64,000 nt of DNA from Porphyromonadaceae bacterium (GTDB lineage: Bacteria; Bacteroidota; Bacteroidia; Bacteroidales; Dysgonomonadaceae). The translations under genes and the position numbers were made by a program. Shown one piece after another: positions 25,912-36,086 of the stretch (positions are counted from its first letter, which is position 1; the number at the start of each line of letters is the position of its first letter). The notes under the pieces were generated by a model. It worked only from the letters and a program-made list of their open reading frames with translations, had not been told where the DNA came from and made no database searches. The stretch spans positions 62,001 through 126,000 of the forward strand of contig JAJFTO010000012.1 in assembly GCA_021372865.1 (NCBI GenBank). Reading direction: 5' to 3'.

Positions 25912-28900
25912 ATGAAAAAAATATACCTGTTACTTATCCTCTTATTTGTATGTCTCTCCGGATTTAAATTGAGTAATGAAAAGAACAATCCGGAGAAATC
26001 TTACTTTGGTAAGATAGAAAAGAGTTTTTCCAATCCGGTCAGTGAATTCAGGTCGAGCCCCCTTCTGGTGTTCAATGAAGTAATAACCAAACCCGAATTG
26101 GATAGAATGATAAACGACCTGCACGAAGCAGGATTTGGAGGCTTTTTTGTACATCCCCGTCCCGGATTGGTCACCGAATATCTTTCGGAAGAGTGGTTTG
26201 ATCTTTTCAAATACGCTACAGACAAAGCTTCGCAACTGGGAATGGAAGCCTGGATTTATGATGAGAATTCTTATCCCAGCGGATTCGCCGGAGGTCACGT
26301 CCCTGCACAAATGCCTGCGTCTTTCAATCAGGGACAGGGATTTAAATTGACAAAATATACCCTTCTTCCGGATTCTCTTCCAGCAGATTATTTGTGTTTG
26401 ATGAACTCAAACGGCAAGTATATCGACATTACTTCGCAAACAACAGACTATCTGGGGAAAGAAGGCGATTACTACCTTTATGCCAAGACCTTTTATCGCA
26501 GTACGCCCTGGTACGCTGGCTATTCCTATGTTGATTTATTGCTTCCCGGAGTAACGGAGAAATTCATCGATGTAACCATGGAAGGCTACAACAGGGTTTT
26601 GGGAAGCGAATATAACAAGACAGTAAGAGGAATCTTCACGGACGAACCCAATATTGTAACCTCCGGTGGTTTCAGGTGGACTCCTGATCTTTTTGAAGTT
26701 TTTAAAGCAAAGTGGGGATACGACCTGAAGGAGTATTTACCCCTGCTGAGTGAAGAAACCGGGGACTGGAAAAAAGTCCGCTACCACTATATGGAAACAT
26801 TGCTACAACTATTTATTGACAGGTGGGCAAAACCGTGGTTTGAATATACGAAAGGGAAAAAACTAATCTGGACCGGACATTACTGGGAACATGGATGGCC
26901 CAACATGAACGACGGGCCTGACAATATGGCCATGTACGCCTGGCATCAGATGCCGGGGATTGATATGCTTTTCAATCAGTTTAATGAAGAATCCCCACAA
27001 GCCCAGTTTGGAAATGTACGATCGGTAAAAGAAGTTCGAAGTGTTGCCAATCAAATGGGATACAAAAGGACATTGAGTGAGACGTACGGCGGAGGCGGAT
27101 GGGATGTGACCTTTAAGGACTTAAAACGTTTGGGCGATTGGGAATATGTGCTGGGCGTAAACTTTATGAATCAGCACCTGTCCCACCAGACCCTGACCGG
27201 AGCACGAAAATACGATTATCCGCCTGTTTTCACCTATCATTCTCCCTGGTGGAATAATTACAAGTATCTGAACGATTATTTCGCCAGATTATCGTACGTA
27301 TTAAGCGAGGGAGTCCAAAAGAACAATATTGTTGTCATTGAACCAAACTCTACATTGTGGAGCTATTATTCTCACAGTGGTAGCAATCCGAAATTGACTG
27401 AAATTGGAAAAAATTTTCAATCTTTTGTGACAAAATTGGAAAAAAGTCAGGTGGAGTTTGATCTGGCTTCTGAAAACATCATCAAGGATAATGGGAAAGC
27501 TCAGAATGGCAAGTTTTTAATCGGAAAGGCAGACTACACAACTGTGATAATTCCTCCTTTGACCGAAAACCTCAGTAAACCGACAGTAGAACTGTTAAAT
27601 CTCTTTGTGGCATCCGGCGGCAAACTAATTTGTTTTTCCAATCCGAACAGGGTGGATGGCGTAGAAAATGATGAATTGCCTGATTTGCTAAATCAAAAAA
27701 GGGTACAACACATGACCGATCTAAGCCCCGAAATCATCAACAGTTTATTGTCGGAGCAAGGATTTAAAATAACTCATGCCGGTGGAAACCTGTATCATTA
27801 CCGGAAAAATTATTCGGACGGGGAGATGTTGTTCATTGTCAACTCATCCATGAACGAAACTTCCGCCGGAAAAATTTCTTTAAAGGGAGCCTCACTGATC
27901 GAGCTGGATGCACTTGAGGGTAACATGTATACATACCCTTCTGAAAAAGGGGAAAAAGGGTCACTCACTTTTGAGTTTAAACTTGAACCTTCCGGCAGCT
28001 TGCTCCTGTTTTCCTCAAAAAAAACAAATCATAAATATCCACTCAGGAAATCCGGTCAACAAACAAACATGGTAAAAGCAGACACGGAAACAGTTGTCTC
28101 GCGACTTAAGGACAATGTCCTTATGGTTGACTTCTGTGACCTCCTCATTGACAACAAATCCGAAACCAACCTGCACATATCCAAAGCAACGGATATTGTT
28201 TTCAGAACAAACGGTTTTGAAAACGGCAATCCCTGGAATTCGTCGGTACAATACAAAAAGAACACGGTCGAGAGAGACACCTTCTCCGGCGGCGGATTTG
28301 AAGTTACCTATCGTTTTAAAGTTACTGGAAATCTGGACAAAGACATTAAGTTGGTGGTTGAAAGACCCAATCTGTTTTCTGTCAGTGTCAACGGGAAAAA
28401 AGCTTCGGCAATACCCGGAGAATGGTGGTTGGATAAATCTTTCGGAGTATATTCCGTGGGTGAATTTTTAAAAACCGGAGAGAACAGTGTGGAGTTAAAC
28501 ATTCCAACCATGAGTATCTTTGCTGAAATCGAACCCGTTTATTTGCTGGGCGACTTTTCGGTTGTTCCCGAAAAAGTGGGATGGCGTATTGATGCTGCGA
28601 GGAGAACATTGACACTGGGTAGTTGGAAGGAACAGAACCAACCTTTTTACTCCTGGGATGTGAAATACAGCAAAACCTATTCCATTGACGATACAACAAG
28701 AAAGTATACCATAAAACTCGGAAAATGGAACGGGACCGTTTGTGAAGTATACGTCAACAGCAAAAAGGCAGGAATTATCGGTTTTGATCCCTACACGCTG
28801 GATGTGACTTCTTATCTGAAAAAAGGGAAAAATCAAATTGACGTATGGGTTATTGGAAGCTTAAAAAACCTTTGGGGTCCACATTACAACAAACCCGATC

Positions 28901-29010
28901 AGGGTAAATCCGGGCCTTTTAACTGGAGGAATATAAATGCCCCGATATCGCCGTCTGCATACAAAATGATTGATTACGGTCTGTCTGAAGATTTCGAGCT
29001 GGTCTATTAA
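25912..29010 (+). CDS. GH106-like putative alpha-L-rhamnosidase
   Basis: 1032 aa, with an N-terminal signal peptide (LLLILLFVCLSG). The first part is a barrel with ELDRMINDLHEAGFGGFFVH, LSEEWFDLFKYATDKA and a loop YDENSYPSGFAGG at residues 116-128; the later SETYGGGGWDVT and a distal pair of jelly-roll domains (RFKVTGNLD..., YVNSKKAGIIGFDPYTLDVT) resemble GH2/GH106-type carbohydrate-binding modules. This composition recalls GH106 rhamnosidases and several related uncharacterised Bacteroidetes families. The neighbours are all rhamnosidases, so L-rhamnose release from a complex glycan is inferred, but the family assignment needs a profile search. It is 23 bases after the previous gene. Confidence 0.65.
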   Translation: MKKIYLLLILLFVCLSGFKLSNEKNNPEKSYFGKIEKSFSNPVSEFRSSPLLVFNEVITKPELDRMINDLHEAGFGGFFVHPRPGLVTEYLSEEWFDLFKYATDKASQLGMEAWIYDENSYPSGFAGGHVPAQMPASFNQGQGFKLTKYTLLPDSLPADYLCLMNSNGKYIDITSQTTDYLGKEGDYYLYAKTFYRSTPWYAGYSYVDLLLPGVTEKFIDVTMEGYNRVLGSEYNKTVRGIFTDEPNIVTSGGFRWTPDLFEVFKAKWGYDLKEYLPLLSEETGDWKKVRYHYMETLLQLFIDRWAKPWFEYTKGKKLIWTGHYWEHGWPNMNDGPDNMAMYAWHQMPGIDMLFNQFNEESPQAQFGNVRSVKEVRSVANQMGYKRTLSETYGGGGWDVTFKDLKRLGDWEYVLGVNFMNQHLSHQTLTGARKYDYPPVFTYHSPWWNNYKYLNDYFARLSYVLSEGVQKNNIVVIEPNSTLWSYYSHSGSNPKLTEIGKNFQSFVTKLEKSQVEFDLASENIIKDNGKAQNGKFLIGKADYTTVIIPPLTENLSKPTVELLNLFVASGGKLICFSNPNRVDGVENDELPDLLNQKRVQHMTDLSPEIINSLLSEQGFKITHAGGNLYHYRKNYSDGEMLFIVNSSMNETSAGKISLKGASLIELDALEGNMYTYPSEKGEKGSLTFEFKLEPSGSLLLFSSKKTNHKYPLRKSGQQTNMVKADTETVVSRLKDNVLMVDFCDLLIDNKSETNLHISKATDIVFRTNGFENGNPWNSSVQYKKNTVERDTFSGGGFEVTYRFKVTGNLDKDIKLVVERPNLFSVSVNGKKASAIPGEWWLDKSFGVYSVGEFLKTGENSVELNIPTMSIFAEIEPVYLLGDFSVVPEKVGWRIDAARRTLTLGSWKEQNQPFYSWDVKYSKTYSIDDTTRKYTIKLGKWNGTVCEVYVNSKKAGIIGFDPYTLDVTSYLKKGKNQIDVWVIGSLKNLWGPHYNKPDQGKSGPFNWRNINAPISPSAYKMIDYGLSEDFELVY

Positions 29011-29094
29011 TTCACATCACTTTTGCGTTTCCTGACCACAGTTACCATCTGACATACGAAAGTAGTATTATTTACATGAATTTAAAATTAAAAT

Positions 29095-30522
29095 ATGAGT
29101 AAAGTTGGTTTGTTTAGCGTTGGGTTGGACACCTATTGGGGACAATTTGGCGCCTTGCTTAATAACCTCACAGGTTACCACAATCAAATCAGAAACAAAT
29201 TAGAGAGCTTTGGCGCTGAAGTCGTGGATGCCGGCATGGTCGACAATATTGACAAAGCACAGAATTCGGCAAAGTTACTGAACAACAGTGATGTTGATCT
29301 GATTTTCCTTTTTGTATCCACCTATGCTTTGTCCTCTACTGTCCTCCCGATTGCCAAACAATCAAAGGTTCCTTTTATATTACTTAACCTGCAACCGGCT
29401 GAAAGTCTGGATTATGAAAAATTCAATGCCTTGGACGACTACGCCGAAAAAACAGGAATATGGCTTGAACATTGTCAGGCGTGCGCCATACCGGAAATTG
29501 CCTGCGTGATGAATAAAGCTGAAACCCGATACCATACCATCACGGGATATCTGAATGAAGAAAGTGTCTGGGAAGAAATCTACGGATGGATAGATGCCGC
29601 AAATGCCGTCAAGGCATTGCAAAACAACAGGATGGGTGTGTTGGGACATTATTACGGAGGAATGCTCGATGTGTACACCGACTTAACCAAACAAAGCGTG
29701 ACCTTTGGCACTCATTTCGAGATGTTGGAAATGTGCGAGTTGAAAAAAATTCGCGATCACATTTCTGCCGGAGAAATAAAGGAAAAAATATCGGAATTTG
29801 AATCTGCTTTCGATATTGACACGAAATGTGATCCAAAGGAAATTGAACGTGCAGCAAAAACATCTGTTGCACTGGACAAGCTGGTGAAAACACATCAATT
29901 GGGCTCATTGGCATATTATTATGAAGGACAGACGGGAAATGACTACGAGAACATCGTTACGTCTGTAATTGCGGGAAACACATTGCTCACCGGCAAAAAT
30001 ATTCCTGTAGCCGGGGAATGTGAAGTAAAAAATGCGCATGCCATGAAAATCATGAACGAATTGGGTTCCGGAGGATCTTTTTCCGAATTCTATCTGATGG
30101 ATTTTAAAGACAACGTGGTGTTTTTAGGGCACGACGGTCCCGCTCACTTCAACATCGCCGAAGGTCGCGTCAAGCTGGTTCCCTTGCCTGTTTATCACGG
30201 AAAACCAGGAAATGGGCTATCCATTCAGATGTCGGTAAAGCACGGACCTGTGACCTTGCTTTCGGTAGTTGAGGGTAAAGATTCAGTCTTCCTGCTCGTA
30301 GCTGAAGGTGCTTCCGTTGAAGGTCCAATTCTGGAAACAGGTAATACAAACAGCCGTTACAGTTTCCCGTGTAATATTCGTGATTTCGTGAACAAATGGA
30401 GTAAATACGGGCCTTCACACCATTGTGCCATAGGGGTTGGGCATGTAGCTCACAAAATTGAAAAAGTGGCATTCTTGCTAAATATTCCCATGGTAAATGT
30501 TTGTAAAGAAATCAATAGATAA
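29095..30522 (+). CDS. L-fucose/L-arabinose isomerase-family protein
   Basis: 475 aa without signal peptide, hence cytoplasmic. The N-terminal Rossmann-like region (VGLFSVGLDTYWGQF, later LIFLFVSTYALSS) and the C-terminal catalytic region follow the arabinose/fucose isomerase fold. Likely metal ligands remain: E308 in AGECEVK, E331 in FSEFYL, H346 in LGHDGPAH, and H442/H443 in GPSHHCAIG. The pattern is not that of true AraA and it may belong to a little-studied branch. It is the only cytosolic enzyme within the rhamnosidase array, which suggests a second sugar released along with rhamnose must be isomerised. Substrate unknown. It lies 7 bases before the next rhamnosidase start. Confidence 0.8.
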   Translation: MSKVGLFSVGLDTYWGQFGALLNNLTGYHNQIRNKLESFGAEVVDAGMVDNIDKAQNSAKLLNNSDVDLIFLFVSTYALSSTVLPIAKQSKVPFILLNLQPAESLDYEKFNALDDYAEKTGIWLEHCQACAIPEIACVMNKAETRYHTITGYLNEESVWEEIYGWIDAANAVKALQNNRMGVLGHYYGGMLDVYTDLTKQSVTFGTHFEMLEMCELKKIRDHISAGEIKEKISEFESAFDIDTKCDPKEIERAAKTSVALDKLVKTHQLGSLAYYYEGQTGNDYENIVTSVIAGNTLLTGKNIPVAGECEVKNAHAMKIMNELGSGGSFSEFYLMDFKDNVVFLGHDGPAHFNIAEGRVKLVPLPVYHGKPGNGLSIQMSVKHGPVTLLSVVEGKDSVFLLVAEGASVEGPILETGNTNSRYSFPCNIRDFVNKWSKYGPSHHCAIGVGHVAHKIEKVAFLLNIPMVNVCKEINR

Positions 30523-30529
30523 TAGGAAT

Positions 30530-33253
30530 ATGAAAAATTTAGTTATTTTTCTCGTTATTTTTTTTTCTATCAATCTCAGTTTTAGTCAAAATAATTCATC
30601 GGGCAATTTAAAGTTTGTCAATCTTGTTTGTGAAAACGAAGAATCTCCATTGTTGGTTGAAGGCCAAACTCCCCGCTTTGGATGGCAATTACAATCAACG
30701 GAAAACGGTGTGGAACAAATTGCTTACGAATTAGAAATATTCGATCATAAAAACAAAAGGATCTGGAATTCGGGAAAAATAAAATCCGATGAAAGTCAGT
30801 TTGTCCCATACTCGGGAGAAATAAAATTAAATTCTGGAGAAAAATATCAGTGGCGGGTTCGAATTTGGGACAATAAAAACAAAAGGACCCAATGGAGTAA
30901 AAAAAACTATTTTCGTTTAGCTCCCGATAAGCCACAGCTCAATGCAAATTGGATAAGTGCCATAAAAAGAGAAGATTCCAATCTCCCCGAAGGAAGAAAC
31001 TTTCGTAATGTGGGCGATTCCCCAGACAAAGACAAGCTATGGCGAGAGACTGTTCCTCTGTCAAAGAGAAGCATTTATCTGCGTAAATCATTCATTACCA
31101 GAGGACGAATCAAGGATGCCATCATTTACATCAGTGGATTGGGGCACTACGAACTCTTGTTAAACGGAAAGAAAATTGGTAATGATCAATTCAATCCTCT
31201 GTGGAGCGACTACGACAAAACTATTTATTACAACGCATACGACCTGACCGAAGAATTAAAAAAAGGAAATAATACGGTAGGCGTCCTTCTCGGAAACGGA
31301 TTCTACAACGAGCAAGGTGGGCGATACAAAAAAATGCAGGTAAGCTTCGGTCCTCCCACCCTATTTCTGAAAATATTTATTACTTATGCTGATGGTTCAA
31401 CAGAAGAAATCATATCCAACAAAGACTGGAGATATTCTCCCAGTCCCATCGTTTTCAACAGTATGTACGGCGGTGAAGATTACGACGCCCGCCTTGAACA
31501 ACCGGGATGGAGTACGCCGGCTTTTGATGATTCCCAATGGCTCCCGGTAGTTACAGATAGTGCTCCTAAGGGACTATTAAAACCGCAAACATCCACTCCG
31601 ATCAGGGAGATGGAATATTACTCAGTGAAAGAGAGTAAGAAAACAGGTGAATCGTATGTGTTGGATATGGGACAAAACCTCTCCGGGTATCCAGTCTTTA
31701 CAGTAAAAGGGAAACGAGGTGACAAAATTCGTCTTACTGTTGCCGAACGAATAAACGACGACGGGAGTATAAACCAAACCCAGTCTGGCAGGCCCCATTA
31801 TTACGAATATACGCTGAAAGGGGAAAGCGAAGAGACCTGGAAGCCCCGGTTTTCTTATTACGGGTTTCGGTATATTCAGGTAGAAGGAGCCAAATTACTG
31901 GAATCAGAAGACAGCAGAAACATTCCGGTTATAGAAAACATAAAATCATGTTTTGTGTATAACTCAAATGAAACGGCAGGCAGGTTTCATTCTTCCAACG
32001 AGATTTTCAATAAAGCACACAACCTAATCGTGAACGCTATTAAAAGTAATATGCAAGCTGTATTCACCGATTGTCCGCACAGGGAAAAACTTGAATGGCT
32101 GGAAGAAGTGCACCTGAATGGACCCGGGTTATACTATAACTTCGACCTGGCCAGATTTGCTCCTAAAATTATGCAGGACATTCGCGATGCACAATTACCA
32201 AATGGTCTCGTGCCGGATATCGCACCCGAGTATGTAATTTTTGTGAATGGGTTTCGTGATTCTCCCGAATGGGGAAGTGCAAGCGTAATTTTCCCATTCA
32301 TGTACTACGAATTTTACGGCGACAACTCGCTGATCGTTGAATATTATGATGTCATGAAAAAGTATGTTGACTACCTGACTACTACTGCAAAAAATCACAT
32401 CGTTTCGTACGGATTGGGTGATTGGTGCGATTATCGGGAAAATCAGCCCTATGGCGCCTCAAAGAATACTCCCATTGCATTATCCGCCACGACTCATTAT
32501 TTCATGGCTATTGATTATTTGGTGAAAGCTGCTGATATGCTTAATAAAAAAGAAGATAGCCTATTCTATTCTGATCTCCGAGGGAAGGTAAAAACCGCTT
32601 TTAACGACGAGTTCTTCAATGAAAACACCAAACAGTATGGTACCGGAAGCCAGGCATCGAACGCCATGCCTTTATTTGCAGGATTGGTCAACCCCAAAGA
32701 TAAACAAATGGTTCTCAACAACCTTCTGAAAGATATTGAAGAAAAAAATTACAGGCTTTCCACCGGTGACGTGGGAAACCGATACTTGTTTCAGGTACTT
32801 GCAAGAAATGGGCTGAATGAAGTGATGTACAAGATGCATAACCATGACGAAGTTCCTGGTTATGGTTTTCAACTCAAGTTTGGGGCCACGACGCTCACAG
32901 AGCTTTGGGATCCTAGAAAAGGGGCTTCGTGGAATCATTTTATGATGGGACAGATAGAAGAATGGTTTTACAGGTCTCTGGCAGGTATTGATGTGGAAGA
33001 GAATGCGTATACCGGATTCAAGAAGTTCAAAATCGCACCGCAAATCGTTGGAGATTTAAGGTATGTGAACGCTTCTTACAACACCTTATATGGAACCATC
33101 CACGTGGATTGGAAGGTGGATAACGGCCTATTCGAAATGGAGATCGAAGTCCCCGTCAACTGCGAAGCAAAAGTATATCTGCCACAGGAAACCGATTACA
33201 CTCCTGTGAAAAGTGGAAAATACAAATTCAAAAAGAAATTTGGTAATCAATAA
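30530..33253 (+). CDS. alpha-L-rhamnosidase, GH78 (secreted), Glu-type motif
   Basis: 907 aa from ATG 30530 (an earlier in-frame ATG at 30497 overlaps the isomerase gene; the signal peptide LVIFLVIFFSINLSFSQ begins at 30530). GH78 domain order as in the neighbours, with WNSGKI, YDARLEQPGW and the helical barrel. The active-site block is D514 in DCPHREKLEWLEEVH: where many GH78 enzymes have GWTGD, this one has EWLEE, so the second acidic residue is Glu instead of Asp. This is the pattern of the subgroup including Streptomyces and several Bacteroides enzymes, so it should still be active. Its different acid may mark a different linkage or substrate. Confidence 0.9.
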   Translation: MKNLVIFLVIFFSINLSFSQNNSSGNLKFVNLVCENEESPLLVEGQTPRFGWQLQSTENGVEQIAYELEIFDHKNKRIWNSGKIKSDESQFVPYSGEIKLNSGEKYQWRVRIWDNKNKRTQWSKKNYFRLAPDKPQLNANWISAIKREDSNLPEGRNFRNVGDSPDKDKLWRETVPLSKRSIYLRKSFITRGRIKDAIIYISGLGHYELLLNGKKIGNDQFNPLWSDYDKTIYYNAYDLTEELKKGNNTVGVLLGNGFYNEQGGRYKKMQVSFGPPTLFLKIFITYADGSTEEIISNKDWRYSPSPIVFNSMYGGEDYDARLEQPGWSTPAFDDSQWLPVVTDSAPKGLLKPQTSTPIREMEYYSVKESKKTGESYVLDMGQNLSGYPVFTVKGKRGDKIRLTVAERINDDGSINQTQSGRPHYYEYTLKGESEETWKPRFSYYGFRYIQVEGAKLLESEDSRNIPVIENIKSCFVYNSNETAGRFHSSNEIFNKAHNLIVNAIKSNMQAVFTDCPHREKLEWLEEVHLNGPGLYYNFDLARFAPKIMQDIRDAQLPNGLVPDIAPEYVIFVNGFRDSPEWGSASVIFPFMYYEFYGDNSLIVEYYDVMKKYVDYLTTTAKNHIVSYGLGDWCDYRENQPYGASKNTPIALSATTHYFMAIDYLVKAADMLNKKEDSLFYSDLRGKVKTAFNDEFFNENTKQYGTGSQASNAMPLFAGLVNPKDKQMVLNNLLKDIEEKNYRLSTGDVGNRYLFQVLARNGLNEVMYKMHNHDEVPGYGFQLKFGATTLTELWDPRKGASWNHFMMGQIEEWFYRSLAGIDVEENAYTGFKKFKIAPQIVGDLRYVNASYNTLYGTIHVDWKVDNGLFEMEIEVPVNCEAKVYLPQETDYTPVKSGKYKFKKKFGNQ

Positions 33254-33344
33254 AAGCGTCTTCTCTTTAAATTGGATTTTTAAAATACTGAAGAATTCGA
33301 TATAATTTTTTCACATCAATCTCGCATTAATTAAAAAAATCGGA

Positions 33345-36086
33345 ATGAAAAACAGGACAGTTTTATTAAGTCTCTTATTGCGCATATTTATAGGATGCTT
33401 CATTTTCACTGGATGTGCCGGAAAAACGGTAAATGTTGATTCTCTAAAAGTAGAGATGCAGGAAAATCCCCAGGGAATTGCTGTTGATAAGCCCAGATTT
33501 TCTTGGCAGATAAAATCGGGCTTGACCAATGTACAACAGATATCATACCAAATACAGGTAGCACCGACAGAAGAAGATTTAAAACAGAGAAAAAATCTCC
33601 TTTGGGACTCAGGTATTGTACCCAGCGATAATTCGGTTTACATACCCTATGATGGCCGAGAACTCATTTCGGGAAGAAAATACTACTGGCGTGTAAAATC
33701 AAATACCAATAAGGGAGAGAGTAGCTGGAGCAAGCCAAACCACTGGTCGATGGCACTTTTAGACAAATCATACTGGAAGGCTTCATGGATCGGAGAAAAT
33801 AAACTTTCTAACCCGGGAGAGACGGCCGAAGCTAATACTAGACTTGCCGCACGTTATCTGCGTAAACCATTTACAACGGCAAAAAAAATAAATCGTGCGA
33901 CGCTCTACATCTCTGGTCTGGGATGTTATGAAGCCTATCTGAACAGCAAACCAGTGAGTGACGATGTACTCTCCCCCACCGTTTCGTGGTATCCTGAAAG
34001 GGTTTACTACAATGTATACGATGTTACATCGCTGACAAAAAAAGGTGAAAACTTGTTGGCCGTGAAGTTGGGCAACGGCCGCTTCTTTGGTATGCGCCAG
34101 TCACCTACGCAAGTGTTTGGACTTCCCCGCCTGATCGCACAACTTGAAGTTGAATATGGCGACGGAACCTCCGATCTCATTGTGAGCGATGTATCCTGGA
34201 AGGTGACTTCCAAAGGTCCCATCATTGCCAACAACGAGTTCGACGGGGAGGAGTATGATGCCCGACTGGAATCTAAAGACTGGAACAGGGCAGAATATGA
34301 TGATTCTGACTGGGAAAATGCTGACTTGATGGAAGATCCGGGTGGTACACTTACTGCCCAGCCCAATCCCAATATCAGGGTTATGGAAGAGATCAGGCCC
34401 GTTGGGATCACAAAACTTGCCGATGGCAGGTATATCCTCGATATGGGACAGAACATTGTGGGTTGGTTACAGATGGCCAACCTGAAAGGGAAAAAAAATC
34501 AGCCCGTCACCTTTCGATTTGCCGAACTGTTGAATCCAGACAGCACCCTCTATCTCGCCAACATACGCAGCGCCAGGGTGACCGAGCGCTATATTCCATC
34601 TGTAGATGGCATATTCAGTTGGGAGCCGTCATTTGTTTATCATGGCTTCCGCTTCGTAGAAATCACCGGACTGGTAGAAAAACCGACATTGCAAAATTTT
34701 ACCGGCAGGGTGATTTACGACAAAATGGTGACGACCGGAAGTTTTGAGACAAACAATGAAATTATTAACCGGATATTTAAAAATGCCTATTGGGGTATCC
34801 GGAGTAACTACAGGGGAATGCCCACCGATTGTCCACAGCGTGACGAGCGGCAGGGATGGCTTGGCGACCGTGCAACAGGTTGTTTCGGAGAAGCATTTGT
34901 CTTCGACAACGCATCGCTCTACAGCAAATGGTTACAGGATATCGAAGATTCACAAAGCCCCGAAGGAAGTATCTCGGTGGTATCACCCCGCTACTGGACA
35001 ATCTACAACGATGACGTGACCTGGCCGGCAGCCTGGTTCTACGGAGCAAAGATGTTGTGGCATCAGTATGGCGACACAGCACCCATATTCCGGCACTACG
35101 CATCCATGAAGCATTACCTGGAGCGGATACAACAGGTGTCGATGCAGGATTATATCATCAAGAAAGACACTTATGGCGACTGGTGCATGCCCCCCGAATC
35201 ACAAGAACTCATTCATTCAAAAGATCCGTCGCGAAAGACCGCAGGGCCGGTACTGAGCACCACCATGTACTTTAGCCTGCTGAACCTGATGATAGAATTT
35301 GCCGAACTCACCGGAAACCGGGATGACATACCGGGATTCCGGGAGCTCGCCGGAAAAATCAGGGATGCCTACAATCACACCTATTTCAAGGCAGATTCCG
35401 CCCGATACGACAACAATACCGTCACCGCTAACATCCTCTCACTGCAGCTGGGACTGGTGCCGGAAGGATACGAAGCAGCTCTCTTCGAGAACATCGTACA
35501 GAAAACAGAGTTAGATTTCGCCGGCCATGTCAGCACAGGCGTGCTGGGTATCCAGCAACTGATGCGGGGCCTCACCCAACATGGCAAAGTGGACCTTGCT
35601 TACAAAATTGCCACCAATACCACCTACCCCAGCTGGGGCTACATGATTGAAAAAGGCGCAACCACAATTTGGGAGCTGTGGAACGGTGACACTGCCAATC
35701 CGGCAATGAACTCAGGCAATCATGTGATGCTGCTGGGTGATCTTTTAATCTGGTATTACGAAGATCTGGCCGGCATTAAAAACTATCCGGGAACTGTGGC
35801 TTACAAGAAACTGTTGATGGAACCCCGTTTCCCCGAAGGATTATCGCATGTAAAAGCATCCTATGATTCCGTGTATGGAGAGATAAAAAGTGAATGGTCG
35901 AAAACAAACGATACTTTTGGGTGGGAGATATCCATTCCCGCCAACACATCGGCCATTGTCCGACTGCCCCGGGAAATGCATATCGCCACACCGGAAGGCG
36001 AAGGTGTGAGAAGCGTCATCCAAACCGATACCGCCATTGAGATTGAATTGGGTTCGGGAACGTACCGCTTAACGGGAAACTCCTGA
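33345..36086 (+). CDS. alpha-L-rhamnosidase, GH78 (lipoprotein)
   Basis: 913 aa. The signal peptide ends in a lipobox FIFTGC followed by AGKTV, without the acidic export signal, so a periplasm-facing lipoprotein is most likely. The GH78 order is complete: WDSGIV, YDARLESKDW, then D495 in DCPQRDERQGWLGDR, and a C-terminal GATTIWELWNGD segment. The coding sequence looks more G+C-rich than the other three rhamnosidases, especially in its second half, which may point to a separate origin. It is the last gene of the array and follows the previous one by 91 bases with no promoter pair seen. Confidence 0.91.
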   Translation: MKNRTVLLSLLLRIFIGCFIFTGCAGKTVNVDSLKVEMQENPQGIAVDKPRFSWQIKSGLTNVQQISYQIQVAPTEEDLKQRKNLLWDSGIVPSDNSVYIPYDGRELISGRKYYWRVKSNTNKGESSWSKPNHWSMALLDKSYWKASWIGENKLSNPGETAEANTRLAARYLRKPFTTAKKINRATLYISGLGCYEAYLNSKPVSDDVLSPTVSWYPERVYYNVYDVTSLTKKGENLLAVKLGNGRFFGMRQSPTQVFGLPRLIAQLEVEYGDGTSDLIVSDVSWKVTSKGPIIANNEFDGEEYDARLESKDWNRAEYDDSDWENADLMEDPGGTLTAQPNPNIRVMEEIRPVGITKLADGRYILDMGQNIVGWLQMANLKGKKNQPVTFRFAELLNPDSTLYLANIRSARVTERYIPSVDGIFSWEPSFVYHGFRFVEITGLVEKPTLQNFTGRVIYDKMVTTGSFETNNEIINRIFKNAYWGIRSNYRGMPTDCPQRDERQGWLGDRATGCFGEAFVFDNASLYSKWLQDIEDSQSPEGSISVVSPRYWTIYNDDVTWPAAWFYGAKMLWHQYGDTAPIFRHYASMKHYLERIQQVSMQDYIIKKDTYGDWCMPPESQELIHSKDPSRKTAGPVLSTTMYFSLLNLMIEFAELTGNRDDIPGFRELAGKIRDAYNHTYFKADSARYDNNTVTANILSLQLGLVPEGYEAALFENIVQKTELDFAGHVSTGVLGIQQLMRGLTQHGKVDLAYKIATNTTYPSWGYMIEKGATTIWELWNGDTANPAMNSGNHVMLLGDLLIWYYEDLAGIKNYPGTVAYKKLLMEPRFPEGLSHVKASYDSVYGEIKSEWSKTNDTFGWEISIPANTSAIVRLPREMHIATPEGEGVRSVIQTDTAIEIELGSGTYRLTGNS

